A stretch of 64,000 nucleotides of DNA from CBDBJK01 sp965206395 (GTDB lineage Bacteria; Chloroflexota; Dehalococcoidia; Lucifugimonadales; CATOSD01), in NCBI GenBank assembly GCA_965206395.1, contig CBDBJK010000038.1, forward strand, positions 372,001-436,000, read 5' to 3'. The position numbers and the translations under genes are program-made. Each line of letters begins with the position of its first letter. The stretch's first letter is position 1. This document shows positions 1 through 9,131 of the stretch, one piece after another. The notes beneath the pieces are model-generated. The model saw only the letters and a list, made by a program, of their open reading frames with translations, was not told where the DNA came from and searched no databases.

Positions 1-151
1 CGACCTGCTTCCCCATGATTACTCCAGAGAGGAGTCGGCGACCATCGAGAAGCTGTTCTGGGGGCCGACGGCCGTCAAGATAGACGCGGAAGGCCGAATG
101 TTCGTTGTCGATAGCTGCCGCCACCGTATCCAAGTATATCAGAAGAGGTAG
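1..151 (+). CDS. NHL-repeat protein, C-terminal end (partial)
   Basis: The frame is open from base 2 to the TAG at 149-151 and ends in VKIDAEGRMFVVDSCRHR-IQVY, a typical last NHL beta-propeller blade. It closely resembles the end of the complete NHL protein at 51234-52262 (VKLDGEGRLYVTESNRHRMQ), so the two are paralogs. NHL propellers usually bind proteins or ligands; the substrate cannot be inferred. The rest of the gene lies outside the window. Confidence 0.8.
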   Translation, partial: DLLPHDYSREESATIEKLFWGPTAVKIDAEGRMFVVDSCRHRIQVYQKR

Positions 152-738
152 CCTGCTCTTCGCTGCTATAGGCGTTCCGGTAATGTTTTGTAAGCGTTCA
201 TGTCCCTACACCTTCTGGCCAGGAACTGAACGCTTACGGTTTGTTACAAGGTGGTTCAGGCACAAGTCCCTTTACGGGGCCTTTACTCCAGGGGAATACT
301 GTTTAGCCTATCAGGGAAATCGAGGCTAGAAGCTATTCTTTTCCCGATACCACTATACCCCCATCCACAGGTTGCCTGAAAAAGAATGGGAAAGTGTTTG
401 TAATCTGTACCGCACTATCTCGATGATCGGGAAAGCAAGCGGCCAGTCGAATTTTCTGTTCCTGGCCATTCTACAATTTGGCTCCATTTGACGCCTTATA
501 GAAGAAGTTGTTAAACTCGCTTCCACAGTGAAGCGAGGCTGGTGGGGGCAACGCGGGAGCATGCATAGTGCGTGTTGATCACCTCCTTGAGGAGATCAAA
601 GTACCAGACACAAGTAAGACCTTCCAAAAGCCTTGCGTAGGGCAGAGAGCCCAGCCCAAAATTGAAGTACAGTTAACGTGAAACGCACGAAATTTGCTAT
701 ATACAACTTTTCGTAATTATTGACGTAGGGGGCTGAAA
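152..738. other. Gene-poor stretch
   Basis: This stretch of about 590 bases holds only short interrupted frames. The one clear structure is the inverted repeat at 191-236, listed separately. No convincing gene, tRNA or remnant was recognised. Confidence 0.5.
191..236. repeat. Inverted repeat TAAGCGTTCA / TGAACGCTTA
   Basis: Ten-base perfect arms lie at 191-200 and 227-236 around a 26-base loop, 40 bases downstream of the NHL stop. The same two arms recur at 49873-49913 with a different loop, so this is a repeated hairpin rather than a chance palindrome. It has no T-run typical of an intrinsic terminator. It could be a REP-like element or a protein-binding site. Confidence 0.6.
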
Positions 739-1627
739 ATGCGCGGTGGCGATGCAGTTATACATGTCCTGGAACAGGAGGGTATCACCTATATCAGCGG
801 CTTCCCCGGAGGAGGCCTGGCCCCACTATGGCCGTCGCTGCGGGCATCGGAAACCGTGAAGATATTTGCGGCGCGGCATGAAAAGCTGGGGGTCGAGATC
901 GCCGATGGTTTCGCCCGAGCCACAGGCCAGGTTGGTGTCGCGATAACTGGTACGGGCCCTGGTGCCACCAATACGCTGACGGGAATTGCAGGCTGCTATG
1001 CCGATAATATTCCTGTGCTACTGCTAATGGGACAACACCCGCTGGTCAACATGGGCAAAGAATATCAGCAGGAAGTCCCCTCGAGTTATATTTGATGATT
1101 TCGTAAAATGGAAAGGAACTTTCACACGCGTCGATCAGATTCCGAGCATAATGCGTCGCGCATTCACCGCCCTGCGTTCCGGTTCTCCCGGCCCTGTAGT
1201 CCTGGAAATGCCTCAGGACGTCTTATCCACGGAAGCACCTGATGAGGCCCTAAGATACGAGGCAGTGGGCTCTGGACGAAAGGCAGGTGCAGACCCACGA
1301 GATATTGATAAGGCTGCTGAACCGCTTGTCAACGCGAACTATCCAATAATGAACGTTGGCGGTGGAGCATTGTCCGCGAACGCCTCGGAAGAGGTGAAGG
1401 AGCTGGCCGAACTCCTGTCCATGCCGGTAGCCAGCACGTTGGTCGGAAAGGGCGTGTTCCCGGAAGACCATCGTCTGTCGCTAGGCGGAGGCGTTTACCC
1501 TCGCAGCCGCTATGCCTCCGGGCCTGCGCTGCATATCAACCGCAAGGCAGACGTTGTATTGGCGGTCGGCAACTCCTTCCGAATGCCTGACGGCACGGAC
1601 GGGCGTCCCATTCATGCTGACTGCTAA
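739..1627 (+). pseudogene. Thiamine-pyrophosphate enzyme (acetolactate synthase-like), frameshifted and truncated
   Basis: Residues 1-115 from the ATG at 739 match the N-terminal pyrimidine-binding domain of the acetolactate synthase/benzoylformate decarboxylase family: FPGGGLAPLW, the RHEKLGVEIADGFARATG block with the catalytic-type Glu, and ITGTGPGATNT. The frame stops at 1095 but continues one base shifted (IFDDFVKWKGTF...GSPGPVVLEMPQDV), so an extra base is likely in the CCCC run at 1077-1080. The central Rossmann-like domain follows and then breaks at about 1620. The C-terminal TPP-binding domain with its GDG motif is absent. About 300 of some 550 residues remain, so the gene is almost certainly dead. 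Confidence 0.85.
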
Positions 1628-2766
1628 CACTGAGATAGCCTCAAGGTGAATCTTCAGATGATTGACACAGCACTTTTGGGGGGAGGGTGGCAATCATCTG
1701 TTGCGTTCGACATAGACTTGGCGGGCGCGGTCAATGGCGCGTACCCTGCCGCTCACGAGGGCATCTTTGCGTTCCGCAGACCACTGGTTGGAGGCTGCCG
1801 TGCTAGCAACAGAGCCCTGGAACTGGGGCATCACGTAACGGGCCAGCAACTCGTAGCTGTGGAGCATCTTTTCACGTGGCGCCCAGTCTATCGTCTGCAC
1901 CAAAAACCCGCCGAAGCCCCCGCTCTCTTCATCCAACCTTTTGATGGCTTCTATGCAGTCGTCGGGTGTTCCCACAATCCACGAACTGTTGTCCACCATG
2001 TGATCTATTATCTCTTCAAGAGGCCCATCAAATCCTGCCTTCCGGCCATTGGTATTTTCGGAATATTCCCGAAGATAGCGCCCCGCACCTAATCTGGCCT
2101 CATCCAGGGCTTGCTGGCGGTCCTCCGCCAGGTGGACGGGAACGGTCAGTCGCCAGTCATCTCGGTTCATCGTCTGCCCGTGTTCTGCCGCTGACTCCTC
2201 AGCGATCTCCCAGAGATTCTTGAGGTTGGACGGGCCGCTAGATGGGTCTCTGGGTACCGTAATAGTAAGTACTGACGCCCCATACTTGCCAGCCAGAGCC
2301 ACGCCCGCTGGTGATTGTATCGACGCCACCGCAATGGGCATATAGGGTTTTTGGTAGGGCCGGAGCTGCAACATCGCTTCGTGTAACTCAAACCAGTCAC
2401 TCTTGTAGGTGATCGGCTCAGTCTCGGTAAAGAGACGGAGGATGATACCAAAGGCCTCGTCCATTTTCTCACGCTGCGTCGCTGGATCTATGCCCATCAT
2501 ATAAGCGTCGCCAGGCAGAGCACCGGGACCAACGCCCATCATCACTCGGCCATGCGTCATATGGTCTAGCTGCACCATCCGGTTGGCTACCATAAAGGGG
2601 TGGTGATAAGGCAGACTAATAACCCCCGTACCCAGTTTGATATGGCGTGTGCGGTCTGCGGCCACGGCCATGAAAATCTCAGGGGATGATATTGTTTCCC
2701 ACCCCGCACTGTGATGTTCACCTATCCAGGCTTCGTCATAACCCAAGTAATCGAGCCACTGGACTA

Positions 2767-4015
2767 GTGGTTCAACGTTTTTGTATTGATGGGTAGAGTG
2801 ACTTTAGCTTGATGCGCGCATCCTCGGTAGTGAAGCGCCAATCCACTCGTATCACATCCCGGTTGCGTTGATTCTGCCAAGCATTGACCTCGCCGCGCAG
2901 GATGTCTTGATTGGCAATCCGTCGGTCCAGGCACTGTCGAGCCAGCACACCGATCTCTATCTCCGCCATATTCAACCAACTCCCGTGTTTGGGAGTGTAG
3001 TGTATCTCCAGTCGCTCAGCTATACGCCTCGCCTCAGCAGGCTCGAATGCCTCGTATAGCGAGGACAGCTTGTGAGTGTTGAGATTGTCCATTACCAGCA
3101 CGATCCGGTCTCTGTCAGGGTAGTCCTCGTCGACCAGTTTCTTTATCACATGCGCCCAGTCCACCTTCGTGCGACGCTCTCTGACCTCGACTCGGCGCCA
3201 TCCGTCCAACGGTGCAAACAGCATGAACAGGCTGCTCACTCCATTGCGCTCGTATTCGTAGTCGTATGCCGCCGATAAGCCGGGCGCTGCGGGACGCGGC
3301 ACTCGCGTCTCCTTGACTTGCTGTTTGCTCGTCTCATCCATGCACACCAGAACCTCATTCCCATCGTACGGCCGTTGGTAGACCTCCAGTACGTCTTCCA
3401 TCACGTCTTCCATCGCGCACACAAACTCCGCGCTCTGACCGGGCGGGATGCACCAACTCTGCTTCAGCCACGGCTTCAGTTCGTTTTTTTTTAAGCGCCT
3501 GGCGAACCGTCTCGGTGCTAATGGTCCCGACTATCTCACACTCGACCAACTGGTCAGCCAACAGCTTCAGGGTCCAACTGGCACGCCCCTCCGGCGGTTC
3601 CCCGCAGGCCATCGCTATCAACCGTGCTTCACCTTCGCCGTCCAGTCTCTTTTGACGCCGACGCAGTTGCTTTTTGCGATTCAGCGCAGACTCAACCCCC
3701 TCCTCCACACAGCGCTTGCGTATTCGCTCGACCGTTGACTGTCCCACACCGAGCGCGCTGGTGATGTCCGCGTCCTTCATTCCCCCGTCCGAGCGTGACT
3801 CATCGCTCATCAGCAGAATGCGCGCATGGGTCTGTTTGTACGCCGCAGCCCGACCGCGTGAGACCAAGGCGTTGAGTTCCTGTTGTTCGTCGGTAGTCAG
3901 TCTGATACGGTACTTCTTGGTAGACATCATGGTTCCTCCTCGGTTCAACGTTACGATTGAACCCCCAAGAGGAACAATGACTATCATGGTATTCATTTCA
4001 ATGATGTTGGACCAC
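2767..4015 (-). mobile_element. IS630-family element, copy 1 (1249 bp)
   Basis: The ends are GTGGTTCAACG (left) and, reversed, GTGGTCCAACA (right), flanked on both sides by TA, the IS630 target. The element is nearly identical to those at 14694-15942, 45803-47052 and 55415-56663. It interrupts the LLM gene in frame. Confidence 0.95.
2772..3930 (-). CDS. IS630 transposase, copy 1, needing a frame change at an A9 run
   Basis: The likely start is the ATG at 3930, behind GAGGAGG. The N-terminal half carries a helix-turn-helix (DADITSALGVGQSTVERIRK). The first frame overruns into nonsense after ALKKK at nine A residues (T run at 3484-3492 on the plus strand). The catalytic half continues in another frame as NELKPWLKQSWCIPPGQ. 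The DDE residues are visible in VCMDETSKQ, VLVMDNLNTH and HGSWLNMAEIEIG. Joining the halves gives about 345 residues. A shift equivalent to losing one A is needed, consistent with transcriptional slippage or +1 frameshifting. Confidence 0.85.
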
Positions 4016-4096
4016 TAGCTCAAGGTCTCGGTCTATCGCTAGCGTCGGATTTTCGCCGACTCTATGGAAAGGCCCAAGGAAAATTCCAAATTTCAT

Positions 4097-4342
4097 TCGC
4101 TCTGGTAAGGCCACTCTAGTTCCCCCTACTCGGAATTCTTCATATGGATTACCACCCCAACCTTCCGCAAAGGTTAAGGCACGAAAATACTGTTATGCGG
4201 GAAGCATATGCCCATATTCTAATAACAATGCCGTTGGATGGGCGTTAAGAACCTCTGCTCAATACTCGTGTCAATGGGAAACGACTTGGTGGAATTATGA
4301 TCTCGGCTTACGATAGGTGCAAATGACAGAACTTATGGATGC
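4097..4342. other. Upstream region of the split LLM gene
   Basis: No gene was recognised here. The stretch should contain the original promoter of the minus-strand LLM gene, but no clear -35/-10 pair stands out. Confidence 0.4.
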
Positions 4343-4546
4343 GTGTATTGGTCAATAACAGTCCAAACATGCTGGCTACATGTCCCTAATACGCTTGGCG
4401 AAGTCAATGGGTGAGAAGCCAATGACCTCGAAACCCTGATGCGACCTGTCATCGTATTCATCGAGAAAGTTTTTCTCCATCGCACCACCATGCCAGATTT
4501 GATAGTTGTTTGAGATGTCACTGCCCAATACAAAAATATCACACAT
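4343..4546 (-). repeat. Degenerate direct repeat A flanking the SDR gene; short gene remnant
   Basis: This stretch matches 5452-5660 in the same orientation, with shared GTGTATTGGTCA at the start and CATGCCAGATTTGA inside. On the minus strand it encodes a fragment with NNYQIWHGGAMEKNFLDEYD and an ending SPIDFAKRIRDM-stop. The family is not recognised. The two copies bracket the SDR gene, suggesting an old duplication of a small downstream gene. Confidence 0.6.
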
Positions 4547-4599
4547 CCTAAAGGAGCCATAGTATCCTGACTCCTAGGCTGAAATCGTGCCGCGTTATG

Positions 4600-5412
4600 C
4601 TAATGCTCCATAATGTCTCCGCCATCCATGTTGATGGACTGGCCGTGAATCCACGACGCCGCCTTTGTGCATAGGTATGCGATGAACGCGCCGACCTCGT
4701 CGTCGGTGCCTGCTCTGCCAATAGCCGTCGACGCGGCTATTCGCGCCCACTCTTCTCCACGACCAACGTCGTCTACCCGTGAGGTGTCCACGGCCCCGGG
4801 GCAGACGCAGTTGACATTTATGCCGTGAGGTCCAAGCTCTCTCGCCATCGATTGCGTCATCCCGACCTGTGCGAAGTTGCCCGCATTGTAGGCCAGGGTG
4901 TTCGGTGATCCTGTCTTGCCCGCGCCAGATGCCACGTTGACTATCTTTCCGCCCTCGCCCTGGTCGATGATGTGCTTGATTACCGCCTTCGTGCACAAGT
5001 ATGTCCCCGTCACCTTCACATCTATAACTCTCTGGAAGATGTTGGGGTCAAGATCAAGGATGGGCACTCTGTCCGGCCCTCGCGCAGAGGCGGCGTTGTT
5101 TATCAAGATGTCAACCCTGCCGAACTCCTCAATCGTCCTGTCAAGCATGTTCTGGACGCTTTCCCGGCTGCTTACGTCCGCTATCAGAGGTAGCGGGCGA
5201 CAACCCTCCACGCGTATCTGGTCGGCCACGCTCTCGATGTCCCTCCAGCCCACCGCTTTCTCGTCGGGCGGAAAGGTGTCCGGGCTTCGGCCCGTGCCCG
5301 TGATGACCACGTCGGCCCCAAGCTTCGCCAGCGAGACGGCTGCAGCCCTGCCGATGCCTCTCAGCCTACCTGCGCCGGTTACGATTGCTACCTTTCCGTC
5401 AAGCTCTCCCAT
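4600..5412 (-). CDS. SDR-family oxidoreductase with altered catalytic motif
   Basis: This is a 270-residue short-chain dehydrogenase. It shows the nucleotide-binding TGAGRLRGIG, the structural ILINNAAS, the active-site strand IVNVASGAGKTG and NVNCVCPGAV. The catalytic Y-x-x-x-K appears as YNAGN: the Tyr is present but the Lys is replaced by Asn (AAC). Loss of this Lys normally abolishes or strongly lowers activity. I start the gene at MGELDGKVAIVTG, behind a GGGG stretch, rather than nine codons upstream. It lies between two related degenerate repeats (4343-4546 and 5452-5660). The substrate is unknown. Confidence 0.88.
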   Translation of the reverse strand: MGELDGKVAIVTGAGRLRGIGRAAAVSLAKLGADVVITGTGRSPDTFPPDEKAVGWRDIESVADQIRVEGCRPLPLIADVSSRESVQNMLDRTIEEFGRVDILINNAASARGPDRVPILDLDPNIFQRVIDVKVTGTYLCTKAVIKHIIDQGEGGKIVNVASGAGKTGSPNTLAYNAGNFAQVGMTQSMARELGPHGINVNCVCPGAVDTSRVDDVGRGEEWARIAASTAIGRAGTDDEVGAFIAYLCTKAASWIHGQSINMDGGDIMEH

Positions 5413-5451
5413 GTCTTGGCCCCCGATTGCAATAAACATCTTTCGACTAAT

Positions 5452-5660
5452 GTGTATTGGTCATCAACAGTCTGAACACATCGGACTACATGAGTCAGAT
5501 GCGACAGGCGAACTCATTGGTGAGAGGGCAGGGACATTCAATCGCCGATATTGCCCGCTGTTGGACTCGTTGTGAAAATATTGATCCATCCCACCATCAT
5601 GCCAGATTTGACAGTTGTTCGGTGTGTCTCTGCCAAATACAGTTGTTTCACACTCTATGA
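5452..5660 (-). repeat. Degenerate direct repeat B flanking the SDR gene
   Basis: This is the partner of 4343-4546. The minus-strand remnant reads NNCQIWHDGGMDQYF, aligned with NNYQIWHGGAMEKNF of the other copy, followed by a frame break before its SPxxF...RI ending. It is more decayed than copy A. Confidence 0.6.
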
Positions 5661-5713
5661 AATCGACAAGTGCAAAGATAATGCTTGAAAAATCAGGTAA
5701 TGACTGGTGAATT

Positions 5714-6151
5714 TCAAGTATTGACGATTTCTATTAACAACATCTCGAAGGTAAGGTCTTTACCGGCCAGAGGATGATTCCCGTCCAGAATAACTTCAGA
5801 CTCAGTGAATCCAATGATAGTGAATTCTATTTCTTGACCATCTGGCAGTGATCCCTCTACCCGTACGCCTATCTCCTGTTCCAGACCCTCAGGCATTTTG
5901 CTGCGGCTCACCTCGATAACCTTTTCCGGATTATGGGAGCCATATCCTAGAGCTGAAGGAACTCTGACTGTCTTGGACTCGCCTGGCTCCATGCCTAACA
6001 ATGCTTTCTCAAAACCGAGAGGTAACCGGCCCTGTCCGATAGTAAATTCCAAAGGCTCCTGATGGTCATAGGAAGAATCGAACTTCATGTTACCGTCGAG
6101 TGTCCCTGTGTAATGGACTCTGACTGTGTCGCCGTTTGCTGCTGGTGCCAC
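5714..6151 (-). CDS. SlyD-like FKBP-type peptidyl-prolyl isomerase
   Basis: This 145-residue protein starts MAPAANGDTVRVHYTGTLDG. The FKBP core is visible in VRVHYTGTL, FTIGQGRLPLGFEKALLGM and VPSALGYG. An insert-in-flap region (MPEGLEQEIGVRVEGSLPDG) and the SlyD signature DGNHPLAGKDLTFEM follow. SlyD-like proteins isomerise X-Pro bonds and act as cytoplasmic chaperones. The His-rich metal-binding tail of E. coli SlyD is absent, as in many short homologs. Confidence 0.93.
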   Translation of the reverse strand: MAPAANGDTVRVHYTGTLDGNMKFDSSYDHQEPLEFTIGQGRLPLGFEKALLGMEPGESKTVRVPSALGYGSHNPEKVIEVSRSKMPEGLEQEIGVRVEGSLPDGQEIEFTIIGFTESEVILDGNHPLAGKDLTFEMLLIEIVNT

Positions 6152-6231
6152 TCTGTCTCCTTAACACCCAGGAGTACCTGTGCGCTCCTTGATTTTGAAA
6201 ACTCAAATCTTCGATGGCCATTGTTTCACGA

Positions 6232-6984
6232 CTACTGGGCTGTCACGCCGCCATCTATTACCAGTTCGCTCCCCGTCATATATGATGACTCATCTGACGC
6301 AAGGAACAGAACTCCATTCGCCACTTTATCTGGACGACCAATCCTTCCTAAGGGAGTCCGCTCCGTCATCCTTTGATTGCGCTCTGGGTCCGACATCGTA
6401 TCTTCGTTCATAGGGGTATCTATAGGCCCAGGATGTACCGAGTTTACTCGGATTCCTTCCTTGGCATATTGAATCGCGGTTGCCTTAGTCAGGATTCTAA
6501 CTGCTCCCTTTGATGCGTTGTAGCCAGGGTGAATATTATTTTGTCCGACTATGCCCGATGTGGATGAGATATTGATTATCGAGCCGCCTCCAGCTTTCCT
6601 CATCTCTGGAATAGCGCTTTTTGTCCCCAAGAATACTCCCTTGGCGTTTACATCCATCAACCTGTCCCACTCCTCAACAGAAGCATCATCCCCAGCACTC
6701 CTAAAAACGATACCAGCATTATTCACCAGGATGTCTAATTTACCGTAGCTGCTTACGGCGGTTTGGACAGCATTAGCCCAGTCGGCTTCACTAGTCACGT
6801 CAAGATGTACGGAGGTAGCCTCACCGCCTGCCTCCGCAATTTCAGATTCCACTTGCTTCCCAAGGTCATCCAGCACGTCGCCTATAACGACTTTTGCTCC
6901 TTCTCTGGCAAACAGACGTGCTTCTGCGGCTCCCATGCCTCTGGCACCCCCACTAATAATTGCTACTTTACCTTCTAGCCTCAT
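6232..6984 (-). CDS. SDR-family oxidoreductase (glucose-1-dehydrogenase-like)
   Basis: This 250-residue classical SDR starts MRLEGKVAIISGGARGMG. It shows the Rossmann glycine motif GGARGMG, DVTSEADW, ILVNNAGIV, the active-site INISSTSG and an intact YNASK, then VHPGPIDTPM and a C-terminal YMTGSELVIDGG. All catalytic residues are present, unlike the neighbouring SDR at 4600-5412. It probably oxidises a secondary alcohol with NAD(P). The substrate cannot be told from sequence. Confidence 0.93.
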   Translation of the reverse strand: MRLEGKVAIISGGARGMGAAEARLFAREGAKVVIGDVLDDLGKQVESEIAEAGGEATSVHLDVTSEADWANAVQTAVSSYGKLDILVNNAGIVFRSAGDDASVEEWDRLMDVNAKGVFLGTKSAIPEMRKAGGGSIINISSTSGIVGQNNIHPGYNASKGAVRILTKATAIQYAKEGIRVNSVHPGPIDTPMNEDTMSDPERNQRMTERTPLGRIGRPDKVANGVLFLASDESSYMTGSELVIDGGVTAQ

Positions 6985-7568
6985 AGGTCTCCTCTACACC
7001 ACAATTTCCCAGGAGGAATTGCGTTTCTTCATGAACGTAAAATTCTGCAATAGCACACACTATATGAAGGCCTTCTGAAGTTGTCAACTGCCATCTGAGA
7101 TAATCACATCACTACAAACACCCTGTCCCTTTTTCCTTCGCGGCCTTTTCCAGCAACACGATCACGTCCCGGTGCTGGCCGTCCCGAGTCCACGCCTCAG
7201 CAAGATGAAACGCAAGCCTCCCTGCATGGCACAGCAGACAGCCACCCATCTTGTTGAATATCGCCTTCGACTAACTCCAAAACATGAATCGACTCCAGGG
7301 CGGGGATAAACCCAGCGCCCTGATGTCTCCCAGAGGGTGCAGGCAGACATGCCTAAACGGAGATAAGCCCACAGAGGCCGGCATGATGTTGGCTATTCAA
7401 CCGGCGAGAAGTGTGAGCATATTCTCCCTTTCCCTGGGCAGTGTGAACCAGAACCCAGGTCGGCACGTCCGCCCCGGGGGAAAGAAGTACCTGAAAAAGA
7501 AAGGGCAGAGTCAAAAGCCCACACTCAGCCTTCCATGAAAAGGCTTGAAAACAGAAAAGGTGATTGGA
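6985..7568. other. Gene-poor boundary before the small-gene cluster
   Basis: About 580 bases without a convincing gene separate the minus-strand metabolic genes from a plus-strand run of very small genes. Short frames here lack ribosome binding sites and recognisable motifs. Confidence 0.45.
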
Positions 7569-7874
7569 ATGGAGAACATAGGATTGTCGAGAACCATTTA
7601 CGACAAGACCAACGGCTTCGGAAGAATCGGTTTGAGTGAAGAGGAGCAGCAGGAGTTGTGGCAATCTCTCAGAGATTTGCACGTGCGCCAGATGGGGGAG
7701 TGCTTCGAGGATGCCCAACTAATTCTGGGCAAGACAGTGTCCAGCGATCTGGTGAAGATAGCTTGCACACTGTTCGAGAGGAGAGCACCAGCAACCTACA
7801 CAGTGTATCAGGAGTTTCTGGCGAGAAAGGTGCACGCTCTGAAGAACGGCAACGGAGGTGATAAATATGACTGA
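7569..7874 (+). CDS. Small hypothetical protein
   Basis: I chose the ATG at 7569, behind AAAAGG, over an upstream TTG at 7545. The protein has about 101 residues, acidic and helical, including LSEEEQQELWQSLRDLHVRQ. The family is not recognised. Its stop overlaps the start of the next gene (ATGACTGA), implying translational coupling in one operon. Confidence 0.6.
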   Translation: MENIGLSRTIYDKTNGFGRIGLSEEEQQELWQSLRDLHVRQMGECFEDAQLILGKTVSSDLVKIACTLFERRAPATYTVYQEFLARKVHALKNGNGGDKYD

Positions 7875-7998
7875 ACCCAAGTGTTCAAGCTGCGGGCGAG
7901 AGCTGTCTCCCCGCACGCAGGAGCGAGGATTCACACGATGCTATAACTGCCTTCATGAAATCCAGAGATGCAACGATTGCAGGAACGGGTCGAGGTGA
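7867..7998 (+). CDS. Zinc-ribbon-like mini-protein (43 aa)
   Basis: The ATG at 7867 follows GGAGGTG. The protein carries three Cys pairs, CSSCG, CYNC and CNDC, typical of a small treble-clef or zinc-ribbon fold. It overlaps the previous gene by eight bases. Zinc ribbons of this size often bind DNA or partner proteins. Its place in a run of tiny genes suggests a plasmid or phage origin. Confidence 0.65.
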   Translation: MTEPKCSSCGRELSPRTQERGFTRCYNCLHEIQRCNDCRNGSR

Positions 7999-8040
7999 GT
8001 CGCCTCGCCCTGCCTCTGTTAATTCTAGTGGTGATAACCA

Positions 8041-8201
8041 TGCGTAGGATCGTTCTCTGCTATGCAGACGAGATACCGTGTCTGGATGGGATAGTCCTCA
8101 CAAGTGGATGGATCGAGGCGCACCCAGGGGACAAGAGGTATCGCATAGTCGCTGAGAAGCTCACTGTTTCATCAAGGTGGAAACATGGTACGAGAGCCTG
8201 A
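8041..8201 (+). CDS. Small hypothetical protein (53 aa)
   Basis: The frame MRRIVLCYADEIPCLDGIVL runs 53 residues and overlaps the next gene start at 8185. The family is not recognised. The ribosome binding site is weak, so expression is uncertain. The call rests on position within the co-directional cluster. Confidence 0.4.
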
Positions 8202-8514
8202 AGTCGTCGACGTCAACGGAAGGTGGGAGGTCATCTCTGCCTACTCCACTGAGCAGGCAGTTGAGGACGGTGTCCTGAGGCTGGTTGGTTATGTGGAAAA
8301 GAGCGGCGACTTTGTGTATTTCACGACCAACCTGCTGAAGGATTATCAAGACGAAGCCGAGCGCCGAGAGTTAGTACAGCGTGGTCTTGAGCTTCTTCGT
8401 CAGGTGAGCGAGGAGGACACGCCATGCATGAAGCTCCGGGTTATTGAGAAAGGCGAGGTCTGGGTGATTCAAGAACAGGGCAAATTGACCTTTATGAAGC
8501 CCAGGGATTATTGA
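8185..8514 (+). CDS. DUF6573-like small protein
   Basis: This 109-residue protein starts at an ATG behind AAGGTGG. The segment EVISAYSTEQAVEDGVLRLV resembles the core of DUF6573 proteins, which are common on plasmids, phages and in actinobacterial or Chloroflexota accessory DNA; this family match is from memory. The C-terminal half ends KGEVWVIQEQGKLTFMKPRDY-stop without a break inside. The function is unknown. Confidence 0.6.
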   Translation: MVREPEVVDVNGRWEVISAYSTEQAVEDGVLRLVGYVEKSGDFVYFTTNLLKDYQDEAERRELVQRGLELLRQVSEEDTPCMKLRVIEKGEVWVIQEQGKLTFMKPRDY

Positions 8515-8556
8515 TAGGGGTGACCAAGACAACGATTTTTCGGGGACTGCCCCGTT

Positions 8557-9126
8557 TTGCTTTCTTCAAAGACACGACCACTTATTATTGAGGCGGTGGG
8601 TAAACCCAAGCTCATTACCCATATCTTTATATCATTTCCCATTCATGGATATGAAGATGATGTTATACAGGAAGTCGCTATCTGTGACCAAAGGGGAAGG
8701 ATAACCCTGGGTAAGGAGGTCACTCAGAAGTTCGGACGCAAGTTCCATGTCGTCGTGATGCCACGGGAGGTCGTATTGATCCCGGTTCCAAAGGATCCAC
8801 TCAAAGACCTGAGGGAGATGGGCAAGAAGATACCCAAGCACCTGACACTCAGAGACCTCAAGAGAATTGCTGAAGAAGAGGCGATGAAGGAGGCATGGGG
8901 CAACTGGGAGCGTCTCCAGAAGCTCAGCCAGATGATTCAAAATGAGCCTCGGCTCACTTACATAGGGAAGCCCTACACCAGCGAGATCTATAGGAGCAGA
9001 GAGAAGCTAAATTGGACACAGCTGGTGTCTCAGGTACGGGGAACCTACGGCGAGTCCATGCTCACCATCAACATACAGGGCGAGATAACAGACGAGTCTA
9101 TTAGGGGCAAGCCACGGGAGGGCTGA
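8557..9126 (+). CDS. AbrB/SpoVT-like DNA-binding protein with C-terminal extension
   Basis: The swapped-hairpin AbrB domain reads VAICDQRGRITLGKEVTQKF followed by VVVMPREVVLIPVPKDP, then a helical LTLRDLKRIAEEEA stretch as in archaeal-type VapB/AbrB regulators. A C-terminal extension of about 70 residues is unusual. The first 35 or so residues from the ATG at 8557 are not AbrB-like, so the true start is uncertain; a start near VIQEVAICDQ would fit the family better but has no ATG. It may regulate the small-gene operon around it. Confidence 0.65.
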   Translation: MLSSKTRPLIIEAVGKPKLITHIFISFPIHGYEDDVIQEVAICDQRGRITLGKEVTQKFGRKFHVVVMPREVVLIPVPKDPLKDLREMGKKIPKHLTLRDLKRIAEEEAMKEAWGNWERLQKLSQMIQNEPRLTYIGKPYTSEIYRSREKLNWTQLVSQVRGTYGESMLTINIQGEITDESIRGKPREG

Positions 9127-9131
9127 GATGC

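Larger units (their letters stand above)
1694..4096 (-). pseudogene. LLM-class flavin-dependent oxidoreductase split by IS630
   Basis: The gene starts at the ATG at 4096 (MKFGIFLGPFHRVGENPT) and runs to 4018, where IS630 copy 1 interrupts it. It resumes at 2766 (VQWLDYLGYDEAWIGEHH) and ends at 1694. Removing the IS and one TA gives an uninterrupted 383-residue frame, a normal length for a bacterial luciferase-like monooxygenase. Family landmarks are EAWIGEHHSAGWE, the GTGVISLPYHHP strand and GRVMMGVGPGALPGD. Such enzymes use reduced FMN or F420 to oxygenate or oxidise small organics. The insertion falls after about 26 codons, so only a late-start product lacking the first strand could be made. 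Confidence 0.92.

Noticed and set aside
3072..3278. Open frame antisense to the IS630 transposase (repeated in all four copies)
   Set aside because: It is present only because the same IS is repeated; it lacks a ribosome binding site and lies fully opposite the DDE-encoding frame.
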